Assembly: GCA_041658075.1 (NCBI GenBank)
Contig: JBBAAW010000015.1
Span: 1-19,472 of the forward strand
From: JBBAAW01 sp041658075
GTDB taxonomy: Bacteria; Patescibacteriota; WWE3; UBA101185; UBA10185
Direction: 5' to 3'
Length of the DNA stretch: 19,472 nucleotides
The stretch's first letter is position 1. Each line of letters begins with the position of its first letter. The notes under the pieces are model-generated. The model was not told where the DNA came from. It was given only the letters and a program-made list of their open reading frames with translations, and ran no database searches. Positions 13,371 through 18,779 of the stretch are shown piece by piece. Position numbers and translations under genes: made by a program.

Positions 13371-14231
13371 ATGAAAGCACTAGAAATACTACAAAAAGCC
13401 AAAAAAGAAGGTTACGCTGTTGGGGCGTTTAATATGTCGAGCATAGAAACTTTAAAAGCTGTAACCCAGGCTGCTTTAAAACTAAAGTCGCCGATTATTT
13501 TAGAAGCCTCTGATGGTGAGGTTAATTACATAGGAATAAAGGAGTTGGTCGCGTTGGTAAATCTAAGTCGGGAAGATTCAGGGCTTCCCATAATTTTAAA
13601 TTTGGATCACGGAAAAGACTTTGAAACCTGTAAAAAGGCCATTGAGGCGGGCTTTGATTATGTGCATATTGATACCAGCAAACTTCCACTGGAAGAAAAC
13701 GTGGCGATTGCTAAGGAGGTTGTAAAACTGGCACATTTTCGTGGAGTTTTGGTGGAAGGAGAAATGGATCATATTGAAGGAAGTTCAGAAGACCACACAA
13801 AAGAAGACCCTACGATGTATCAAAAGGCTGGGATGTACACGGATCCGCAAAAGGCGCGCGACTTTGTGGAGCGCACGGGCATTGATGTGTTTGCCAGTTT
13901 TATTGGAAATCTGCATGGAGTGTACGCAAACGAAAAACACTTAGACTTAGAGCTTTTACATAAAATCCGCCAAGCCTTACCAAACACTTTTCTTTCCCTG
14001 CACGGCGGCTCGGGAATAAATGAGAACGACATTAGACGAGCAGTCGCAAACAACATAGTAAAAGTGAATGTTAACTCTGAGTTGCGGATCGCTTACAAGA
14101 TGTCCCTGCAAGAAAGCCTGAATTCGTCAAACGAGGTAGCCTTATATAAACTAACCCCACCGGCTATAAAAGCTGTACAGGAAGTAGTGGAAAGAAAAAT
14201 CCGGCTTTTTGGTTCCGTTGGTAAGGCTTGA
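13371..14231 (+). CDS. fba: Class II fructose-bisphosphate aldolase family protein
   Basis: A 286-residue Zn-dependent aldolase of the FbaA/GatY/KbaY fold, which splits fructose-1,6-bisphosphate (or tagatose bisphosphate) into triose phosphates. The start MKALEILQKAKKEGYAVGAFN is typical. The catalytic Asp79 and Zn ligand His80 lie in NLDHG, followed by Glu131 in VEGEMDHIEG, His182 in FIGNLHGVY and His211 in SLHGGSG (209-215), and then KVNVNSELR (231-239) for phosphate binding. Two family motifs are altered: MIDGS is HIDTS (99-103), and the A.LG after VE is GEMDH. It has its own promoter and a short leader with only GAAAG as a possible ribosome site. The helical-repeat gene follows 12 nt after its stop, behind a -10 box. 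Confidence 0.88.
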   Translation: MKALEILQKAKKEGYAVGAFNMSSIETLKAVTQAALKLKSPIILEASDGEVNYIGIKELVALVNLSREDSGLPIILNLDHGKDFETCKKAIEAGFDYVHIDTSKLPLEENVAIAKEVVKLAHFRGVLVEGEMDHIEGSSEDHTKEDPTMYQKAGMYTDPQKARDFVERTGIDVFASFIGNLHGVYANEKHLDLELLHKIRQALPNTFLSLHGGSGINENDIRRAVANNIVKVNVNSELRIAYKMSLQESLNSSNEVALYKLTPPAIKAVQEVVERKIRLFGSVGKA

Positions 14232-14237
14232 TATAAT
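14209..14237 (+). promoter_or_regulatory. Promoter of the helical-repeat gene (predicted leaderless)
   Basis: TTGGTT (14209-14214), a 17-bp spacer and a perfect TATAAT (14232-14237), which ends 6 nt before the ATG at 14244. The -35 lies in the end of fba. No Shine-Dalgarno is present. Confidence 0.55.
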
Positions 14238-14243
14238 TACCCT

Positions 14244-15020
14244 ATGAACGAAAAGCAAAAACCAGTTACAAAAGAAGGCCGTGAGGAGTTAAAGAATCAG
14301 GCAGTAGAAATTAGAGAGTCAGGCGACCTGGAAAGTGCAGAAGTGCTATTTAAACAGATCATCGATTGGGACGAGAAAAATAACAATCCGCGTGGTGAGA
14401 TTGATGTGTTGGGCCATCTCCGAATCGTATATACAAAAATGGTGGAGGAAGAAAAAAACCCACAGGTAAAATTATCACTAAGGGAACAGGCAAGGGTTTG
14501 TGTGGAAAAAGCATTGGCGATTACTAACACCCACCCAGAAATTCCACAAGGTCCAAAGTCAATATTGCAGGTGCATTTAGCGTCAATTATTTTTGACTCG
14601 GCGAGGGAAACTGCCAACCAAGATTCCAAAGCCACACAATTAGAAAAAGCTTTTCAAATTGTTACCGAGGCCATGGAAACGCTACCCGGATCGCAAGCCC
14701 ATAGAGCGTGGCCGGCAAATCTAAAAGCGCAAATTCTTTACGAAATAGGTAAAAAGGAGGAGGCGTGGGATGTTTTGATGCAAGCAGAAAAGTGGATCTA
14801 TGAAGGTTACGACAAGGAAATCGCGAGTGGCGATCAGGCAGAGATAAAGTTGAATGTTTGGATGTCAGGATTAGTGCTTACCAAAGCGGAGATATGCAGA
14901 CGGGAGGGTAAAATCATTCTTGCCCGACACTACGCTGAATATATTTTAAACATGAGCGACCCACAAAATACCTTAGGGCAACGTAAAAAAGATGCCCGTA
15001 CTGTGTTGGAAAAACTTTAA
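14244..15020 (+). CDS. Cytosolic TPR-like helical-repeat protein
   Basis: A 258-residue, fully helical, highly charged protein without signal peptide or membrane helix. Several consecutive helix pairs have the size and spacing of tetratricopeptide repeats, for example GREELKNQAVEIRESGDLES with AEVLFKQIIDW (about 11-43), the helices around 48-70 and 85-100, KATQLEKAFQIVTEAMETLP (about 129-148), NLKAQILYEIGKKEEAWDVL (about 158-178) and TKAEICRREGKIILARHYAEYIL (about 214-236). TPR proteins act as scaffolds for protein partners; nothing here names one. The -10 box ends 6 nt upstream of the ATG, so it is probably transcribed separately from fba as a leaderless mRNA. An intergenic stretch of 433 bp follows. 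Confidence 0.75.
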   Translation: MNEKQKPVTKEGREELKNQAVEIRESGDLESAEVLFKQIIDWDEKNNNPRGEIDVLGHLRIVYTKMVEEEKNPQVKLSLREQARVCVEKALAITNTHPEIPQGPKSILQVHLASIIFDSARETANQDSKATQLEKAFQIVTEAMETLPGSQAHRAWPANLKAQILYEIGKKEEAWDVLMQAEKWIYEGYDKEIASGDQAEIKLNVWMSGLVLTKAEICRREGKIILARHYAEYILNMSDPQNTLGQRKKDARTVLEKL

Positions 15021-15109
15021 GAATCACTCATTTGATATACAATTAGTTTATGAGCAAATAAGAGTTTCAAGCCGATATATACATCCAACGATTCACTACA
15101 TAACTACAC

Positions 15110-15366
15110 ATGAAAAGAACGCGGACCGCGAGCACTGATTAATATTACATCAATGTTTACGGTCCGACTACGAGACTTAGATGCCTCCCTGGGTCGGGCG
15201 CTCGCTACGTGATAAATACTATGTTATGCGTTTACGACCTCTGTCACTTGTGTTTATTGCCTTTCGGCTCTACACAAGTCAAGTCCCCAAGGACCCAGTT
15301 CCCCGAGGAATTATCCGGTCGTAAAAACGTCTAAGAATCTGTAGACAGTTAGGCATCCTTACGACA
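15110..15366 (-). ncRNA. Candidate structured ncRNA (~255 nt)
   Basis: The 433-bp gap 15021-15453 has no credible ORF but dense pairing. Read on the minus strand: 5' hairpin GTCGTAA (15359-15365) with TTACGAC (15318-15324), enclosing GTCTA/TAGAC (15329-15346). Then TTTACGACC (15317-15325) can pair over 9 bp with GGTCGTAAA (15231-15239), enclosing TTCC-TCGG-GGAA (15299-15310), GTCC-TTGG-GGAC (15283-15294) and a 7-bp stem CTTGTGT/ACACAAG (15247-15278) topped by GCC-GAAA-GGC, a GNRA loop only on this strand. The RNA ends in a terminator hairpin. The first two long pairings use the same bases and exclude each other. A -10 (TATAAA, 15373-15378) puts the expected start near 15366, right at the 5' stem. 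It matches no RNA I know (see rejected items). 15021-15109 holds nothing convincing except a possible plus-strand extended -10 at 15033. Confidence 0.58.
15112..15166 (-). terminator. Terminator of the candidate ncRNA
   Basis: On the minus strand CGGACCG (15160-15166) pairs over 7 bp with CGGTCCG (15122-15128). An inner 7-bp stem CATTGAT/ATCAGTG (15149-15155 with 15133-15139) contains a T.G wobble that would be an A.C mismatch on the plus strand. The tail is GTTCTTTTC. Both the wobble and the T-rich tail favour the minus strand. Confidence 0.6.
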
Positions 15367-15372
15367 GGACCA

Positions 15373-15406
15373 TTTATAACGTAGCACTCTTTATTTTGAA
15401 TGTCAA
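15373..15406 (-). promoter_or_regulatory. Promoter region of the candidate ncRNA
   Basis: Minus strand: TTGACA (15401-15406) with TACGTT 17 bp downstream (15378-15383), or TATAAA (15373-15378) with a weak TTCAAA 16 bp upstream. The CGTTATAAA word resembles CGTTATAAT before the genes at 17124 and 17960. Which -10 is used cannot be decided by eye. Confidence 0.4.
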
Positions 15407-15453
15407 GACGTGTTTGTCATAAGAAAACAACCGGTGGATGGGGGCGGTGAGTC

Positions 15454-16743
15454 TTAATCCGCGACTCTTGCTAAACTGGATACTTTTTCACGCGATTCTG
15501 ACCAAACAAAAAGCGGATCTAAAGCCTCAGGAGAAAAAAGGGGCGCGTAGTGCCCTGCATTAGATATTATTTTTGTAGTCTGCCTGTACAGTGTTCCCCA
15601 ATACGAATCGGGTGACGCTGACCCACGTATTTGTCCACGTAATGGAAAGAAGATTCTAAGCTCGCGCCCCCCACCTAAATTATCTTTTGCACCACACACT
15701 TTATTACATCCTGCCATTCTTTCTAACTCTCCCTCTGTATACTCATCGGGTTTTACTCCCTGCTGTAAGTTTCCCATCACCACCGACGAAAGTTCTAGTT
15801 TTGTAAGTAGTTGTTCTAAATGTAGGGGCTTCAACACATCCATTATCCCTTTAAATACTTTCTTATCCACGTCACCATTGGTCTGTTCGCCCATTAAAGG
15901 GCGAGCTAGAACATTATTAAATACAAGTCCGGTTAATTCTGAAATTAATTTTGGAGCACTCTCGCCTGGTACTGATTTTCTTATAGCCTCCACACGTCCC
16001 AGCAAACTCTGAAGAGCAGCGTAGGTGGCTGTTATTTGTCCATAGCTACGTTCCTCGGTAGACGCCATCAGCGCCGGAGATACGGCCACGTTGGTTTTAG
16101 GCTCACCCCAACCTCGAGCTGTTAGATCTAGCGTTGCTGCGCCTCCCATGGAGTGTCCCATAACATGAACATCACTCCTACGTTCTTTATCAATACCAAG
16201 CAAGTCGCCTAAAATAAACTCAACTTGTTCGGAATAAGCCCGAATAGTACATTTGTCCTTCAGATTCTTTCCTAAATCTTGATTGTATTCAGAGTATCCA
16301 AACCCAACCCCATCGGGAACAATAATCACCGCTTTTGGATCTCTAGCAATAATTTCTGCCACCAAGCTTCTGTTCCCATATTGACTAGGTACCTGACTAA
16401 ATAAGGCACCTGTCCCCGTCCACCCGTGCAACAAAACATATATGTGTTGATCCTCTGTGTCGACCTCTGGAAACCCAAGTGCTCCGGTTTTGCCGGTTCT
16501 CGTAACAGCTTCACTACCAAAATACATTTCAAAGTACAATTCCTTTAGTCCCAAACCTTCTTTCTCACTTGAGTGAAGTTTTTCTGCAGCCGTCTTCACC
16601 CCCGGGATGGTTGCTTGTTCTGTTAGATATTGTGAGACAAAGAAACCCGCAGATGTTATGCGTTCCTGACTCCCGGCCTCTTCACTTGGTTCAATTAAGG
16701 GCTGACTCGATGTTTCATTGGAAGATTTAAAAGGAAGGGGCAT
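15454..16743 (-). CDS. Alpha/beta hydrolase
   Basis: A 429-residue soluble hydrolase. A non-conserved, Ser/Glu-rich N-terminus (about 1-65) precedes the fold. HGWTGTG (106-112) forms the oxyanion loop, DGVGFGYS (144-151) follows as in many esterases and haloalkane-type hydrolases, GHSMGG (196-201) carries the nucleophile Ser198, and NAGHYAPLFSPEA (395-407) carries the catalytic His398. The acid is not certain; the Asp in CGAKDNLGG is the best candidate. Between the nucleophile strand and the acid there is a large helical cap of about 130 residues. The substrate is unknown (ester, lactone or amide). No signal peptide is seen. CATAAT ends 6 nt before the ATG and no Shine-Dalgarno is present. 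Weak hairpin ACCG/CGGT with a T-rich tail at 15421-15448 may end its transcript before the ncRNA promoter. Confidence 0.82.
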   Translation of the reverse strand: MPLPFKSSNETSSQPLIEPSEEAGSQERITSAGFFVSQYLTEQATIPGVKTAAEKLHSSEKEGLGLKELYFEMYFGSEAVTRTGKTGALGFPEVDTEDQHIYVLLHGWTGTGALFSQVPSQYGNRSLVAEIIARDPKAVIIVPDGVGFGYSEYNQDLGKNLKDKCTIRAYSEQVEFILGDLLGIDKERRSDVHVMGHSMGGAATLDLTARGWGEPKTNVAVSPALMASTEERSYGQITATYAALQSLLGRVEAIRKSVPGESAPKLISELTGLVFNNVLARPLMGEQTNGDVDKKVFKGIMDVLKPLHLEQLLTKLELSSVVMGNLQQGVKPDEYTEGELERMAGCNKVCGAKDNLGGGRELRIFFPLRGQIRGSASPDSYWGTLYRQTTKIISNAGHYAPLFSPEALDPLFVWSESREKVSSLARVAD

Positions 16744-16749
16744 TTATAC

Positions 16750-16755
16750 ATTATG
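16750..16755 (-). promoter_or_regulatory. -10 box of the hydrolase gene (leaderless)
   Basis: CATAAT on the minus strand, 6 nt before the ATG at 16743. A -35 at the right distance is not evident; TTGTCA lies 23 bp upstream. Confidence 0.4.
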
Positions 16756-16786
16756 CCACTTTTTTTGAAAACAGTTCTTGACAACT

Positions 16787-16846
16787 AAGAAAAAGAAGGC
16801 GCCCCAATCGCACAGCAAGCATCGCTGCGTTACCGAAGTGCCTTCT
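16787..16846 (-). terminator. Tiered hairpin terminator after the 89-residue protein gene
   Basis: On the minus strand AGAAGGC (16840-16846) pairs with GCCTTCT (16794-16800), followed by TTTTCTT. The 39-nt interior holds a second hairpin built from CAGC/GCTG with flanking CG/CG pairs. It has the same plan as the hairpin after the secreted-protein gene. Confidence 0.58.
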
Positions 16847-16854
16847 CTAGCCGC

Positions 16855-17124
16855 TCACCGTGTCTTTGTTATGCGGACAACTCCCTCCATACTGACGGTG
16901 AAGGTGAAGGTGCCTTCGCCCCGTACGTCTGCACTAAATGTCTTTGGCACCAGCTGTGTCTCCAACCGGACAATCGTTGTGTCTCCGATTTCCAGCGAAT
17001 CAAGCGCCGACCGAATCTTGTCTTTGACTCTGGTTCGCTCGGCCAGATCTTTCAACACCTTGGCGATGTCGAGCGCTGGGACCCCCGCCACGGGGGAAGC
17101 ACTACTTCCGATTCTTCCTGACAT
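16855..17124 (-). CDS. Small protein of unknown function (89 residues)
   Basis: An 89-residue soluble protein without a recognised family. A Gly/Ser/Ala-rich start (1-17) leads into one long charged helix (about 18-45, ALDIAKVLKDLAERTRVKDK and onward), then three or four beta strands (TTIVRLETQLVP, TFSADVRGEGTFTFTVS, GVVRITKTR). It ends in basic residues. It has an independent near-consensus promoter, AAGGGAG 8 nt before the ATG and its own tiered terminator. The coding sequence is visibly richer in G and C (for example around 17075-17100) than the neighbouring alpha/beta hydrolase or endonuclease III genes, which points to a separate origin. Confidence 0.62.
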   Translation of the reverse strand: MSGRIGSSASPVAGVPALDIAKVLKDLAERTRVKDKIRSALDSLEIGDTTIVRLETQLVPKTFSADVRGEGTFTFTVSMEGVVRITKTR

Positions 17125-17171
17125 ATCAGTCTCCCTTCTTTGAGGACTGGACTAATACTCAAACTGTCATC

Positions 17172-17200
17172 ATTATAACGTAAAACACCCTACCTGTAAA
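17172..17200 (-). promoter_or_regulatory. Promoter of the 89-residue protein gene
   Basis: Minus strand: TTTACA (17195-17200), a 17-bp spacer and a perfect TATAAT (17172-17177). The leader to the ATG at 17124 is about 40 nt. Confidence 0.7.
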
Positions 17201-17268
17201 AGCGCATGAGATAGTTTTTGAACCATTAACTGAAATGGGAGTAGTTGGACCGATTTGATTAGTATGGG

Positions 17269-17312
17269 AAAGGCGCTCATCGTAACAACGTATGTGTTGT
17301 CATTAGAGCGCC
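17269..17312 (-). terminator. Tiered hairpin after the 71-residue protein gene
   Basis: GGCGCTC (minus, 17306-17312) pairs with GAGCGCC (17272-17278) over 7 bp; an inner ACAAC/GTTGT stem (17285-17300) closes a 6-nt loop. Only TTT follows, so it is a weak intrinsic terminator or has another role. Confidence 0.5.
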
Positions 17313-17348
17313 CCTTCTCGAGCACCTGCCGACTCACTTGGCGGGACT

Positions 17349-17564
17349 TTATTGCCCGAACTTGACCGTGTCCGACGAATAAATGGGAATTTCGTTCTTT
17401 CTGTTGTATTCCTGTCCCTCCTGCACAACGAAGAATCCCCACATACCATATGGTCGTTCTCTGCTGTAGACAACTCTCGTGCCAACAGCTAGAACCACTG
17501 TTCGACCTTTCCCGCCACTTACTGTCAGTTGCCTGGTTATAACACCAGAATCTCCACGCTTCAT
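17349..17564 (-). CDS. Small beta-rich protein of unknown function (71 residues)
   Basis: A 71-residue protein starting MKRGDSGV. The frame is open further upstream (to 17660), but the start at 17564 is clear because an excellent AGGAGGT lies 5 nt before that ATG and the longer frame would run through the promoter and a repeat. The chain looks like a small beta barrel: VITRQLTVSG, RTVVLAVGTRVVYSRE, MWGFFVVQEGQEY and IPIYSSDTVKFG. No catalytic or metal motif is visible and no family is recognised. It is followed by a tiered hairpin and preceded by the CCTATAGT core, so it forms a one-gene module like its neighbours. Confidence 0.6.
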   Translation of the reverse strand: MKRGDSGVITRQLTVSGGKGRTVVLAVGTRVVYSRERPYGMWGFFVVQEGQEYNRKNEIPIYSSDTVKFGQ

Positions 17565-17626
17565 CACGTACCTCCTCTTCTGAGTTAGTTTGTAAATTGT
17601 ATAACAACAAGTCAATTTTGCATAAC

Positions 17627-17639
17627 TATAGGATGTATA
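17627..17639 (-). repeat. Module-boundary repeat, copy 3 (TATACATCCTATA)
   Basis: A 13-bp word identical to 18020-18032. It contains the CCTATA core also found at 5693 and 6420. Here the core continues as CCTATAGTTATGC, and a TACAAT -10 with a weak -35 follows before the 71-residue gene. Confidence 0.55.
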
Positions 17640-17645
17640 ATGAAC

Positions 17646-17688
17646 GAAGCCGGTGTACATAGACGATGAATCTACATAAACCGGCTTC
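17646..17688 (-). repeat. Perfect 9-bp inverted repeat after the 81-residue protein gene
   Basis: GAAGCCGGT and ACCGGCTTC pair without mismatch (17646-17654 with 17680-17688), with an inner TAGA/TCTA stem (17660-17674). No T-run follows on the minus strand (CGTTCATTATAC), so it is not a standard terminator. It lies 7 bp from the repeat at 17627-17639 and so sits at a module junction. Confidence 0.6.
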
Positions 17689-17714
17689 CAGCTGGGCTGG
17701 AGGAACTCCTTGTA

Positions 17715-17960
17715 CTACTTAGGGGTTGGCAGTTTCCTTAGCGTTCTCAGTAAAAGTAGAAATGTCGCAGCTCGATACATGCCGGAATTCTTGCCGTAGA
17801 GACCATGAAGCTGTGCGTCTACTGCAATAATCTTTCTCAATTCTGCACTCGGAATCGTATTGTCTCTGACCTTTGGCCAGAGATTGCCTGTCTTCTTCAG
17901 GCACGGTACTAGGTCTGGACAATACTCAGCAAAAAAACACGTTACGGTTTTCTTTCCCAT
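17715..17960 (-). CDS. Small protein of unknown function (81 residues)
   Basis: An 81-residue protein starting MGKKTVTCFFAEYCPDLVPC. Three early cysteines at 8, 14 and 20 have a regular x5/x5 spacing that could bind metal or form a disulfide. The rest is helical (SAELRKIIAVDAQLHGLY, about 38-55; GMYRAATFLLLLRTLRKLP, about 60-78) with an amphipathic, basic C-terminal helix. No family is recognised. AAAAGAGGTGG lies just before the ATG as ribosome site, behind a good TATAAT. An alternative frame covers 17719-17922 but has no ribosome site. The gene is the first of three one-gene modules that run leftwards from the end of nth. Confidence 0.58.
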   Translation of the reverse strand: MGKKTVTCFFAEYCPDLVPCLKKTGNLWPKVRDNTIPSAELRKIIAVDAQLHGLYGKNSGMYRAATFLLLLRTLRKLPTPK

Positions 17961-17990
17961 GCCCCACCTCTTTTGACTTGAAGTGAATAT

Positions 17991-18018
17991 ATTATAACGA
18001 AAATAAAGAAATTGTACA
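17991..18018 (-). promoter_or_regulatory. Promoter of the 81-residue protein gene
   Basis: Minus strand: TGTACA (18013-18018), a 16-bp spacer and a perfect TATAAT (17991-17996). The CCTATAAT end of the adjoining repeat (18020-18032) lies directly upstream of the -35. Confidence 0.6.
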
Positions 18019-18019
18019 T

Positions 18020-18032
18020 TATAGGATGTATA
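18020..18032 (-). repeat. Module-boundary repeat, copy 4 (TATACATCCTATA)
   Basis: Identical over 13 bp to 17627-17639 and in the same orientation relative to the following gene. It marks the outer edge of the three-module run, about 50 bp from the stop of nth. Confidence 0.55.
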
Positions 18033-18079
18033 GTTGGAGATATGGGATCCAAACTTAAAATGGATGCGCGGCTAGAGGG

Positions 18080-18715
18080 TTAGAAAACAAAAGCGCTCGG
18101 GCAAAGTTTATTTAAACCACATTCGCTACATCTAGGTTTGCTAGCTACACAGATATAACGACCCAATAAAACTACTGCACCGGAAAAGTTACGCCAATAT
18201 TCTTTAGGAATTACATTCATTAACTCTTTTTCAATCTTTACCGCGTCGGTTTGTTTGGTTAAACCTAAACGATTAGAAACCCTTGTAACATGTGTGTCCA
18301 CTACAATGCCCTCTGCAATATCCCAAAGTTCTTGCAGAATTACATTAGCAGACTTTCTAGCAACGCCGGGGATTTTTACTAGGTCAATAAGTTTTTGCGG
18401 GACTTTTCCATTAAAGTTGTCGATGATATACCTGCCGGATTTTATAAGTCGATCAGCTTTACCTAGGTGAAAATTCACACCGTAAATCTCCTTTTGAAGC
18501 GTTTTAAGATCCGCATCGGCAAAGTCACCCCAAGTTTTATATCTTCTAAAAAGTGTTGGGGTAACCTGGTTGACCTTTTTATCCGTGGTTTGCGCGGAAA
18601 GCATAACTGCTACAACCAACTGCATCTCGTTTGAAAATACCAACTCCGTTTTGGGATTTGGGTACATCTCCTTTAGTTTTTTGGCGATGGATATGGGAAG
18701 AAAAGGAGGTCCCAC
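18080..18715 (-). CDS. nth: Endonuclease III
   Basis: A 211-residue base-excision DNA glycosylase/AP lyase for oxidised pyrimidines. The helix-hairpin-helix IPGVARKSANVIL carries the catalytic Lys121 and VDTHVTRVSNRLGL the catalytic Asp140. The C-terminal 4Fe-4S cluster motif C-x6-C-x2-C-x5-C is exact (CVASKPRCSECGLNKLC). The reading frame is open to 18856, but that part is low-complexity basic sequence overlapping the upstream gene and a hairpin. With GTG 18715 as start the length and the Lys/Asp positions match E. coli Nth almost exactly (211 residues, Lys120, Asp138), so I use it. This GTG lies in the 3' arm of a perfect 11-bp inverted repeat and has no Shine-Dalgarno. The only later start, ATG 18667, would remove part of the first helix. 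Confidence 0.88.
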   Translation of the reverse strand: MGPPFLPISIAKKLKEMYPNPKTELVFSNEMQLVVAVMLSAQTTDKKVNQVTPTLFRRYKTWGDFADADLKTLQKEIYGVNFHLGKADRLIKSGRYIIDNFNGKVPQKLIDLVKIPGVARKSANVILQELWDIAEGIVVDTHVTRVSNRLGLTKQTDAVKIEKELMNVIPKEYWRNFSGAVVLLGRYICVASKPRCSECGLNKLCPSAFVF

Positions 18716-18773
18716 AGCAATTCGAGGAGCGGGCGGTGAGATCCAGGACCCGTGACGAGAAGGCTGTGGGACC
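18709..18773 (-). terminator. Perfect 11-bp inverted repeat between the 5'-nuclease and nth genes
   Basis: GGTCCCACAGC (18709-18719) and GCTGTGGGACC (18763-18773) pair without mismatch around a 43-nt interior that contains a second CGGG/CCCG stem. On the minus strand it begins 6 nt after the nuclease stop and is followed by TCCTTTTCTT, fitting a terminator for that gene. On the plus strand the tail GATTTTTT is a better T-run. The 3' arm (minus) holds the GTG start of nth. Confidence 0.6.
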
Positions 18774-18779
18774 GATTTT

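Noticed and set aside
15021..15453. RNase P RNA, tmRNA, SRP RNA or 6S RNA
   Set aside because: GAGGAATTATCC and ACGACAGGACC on the plus strand recall RNase P words but are only about 50 nt apart and lack the AAAGTCC core. No tmRNA acceptor/TPsiC end, no SRP GGAAG-type apical loop and no long 6S-like helix were found.
16778..17143. 121-residue plus-strand ORF
   Set aside because: It is antisense to the 89-residue gene, which has promoter, Shine-Dalgarno and terminator; the plus ORF has none of these.
17173..17610. 145-residue minus-strand ORF covering two modules
   Set aside because: It runs in another frame through the 71-residue gene, its hairpin and the promoter of the next gene, and it has no ribosome site.
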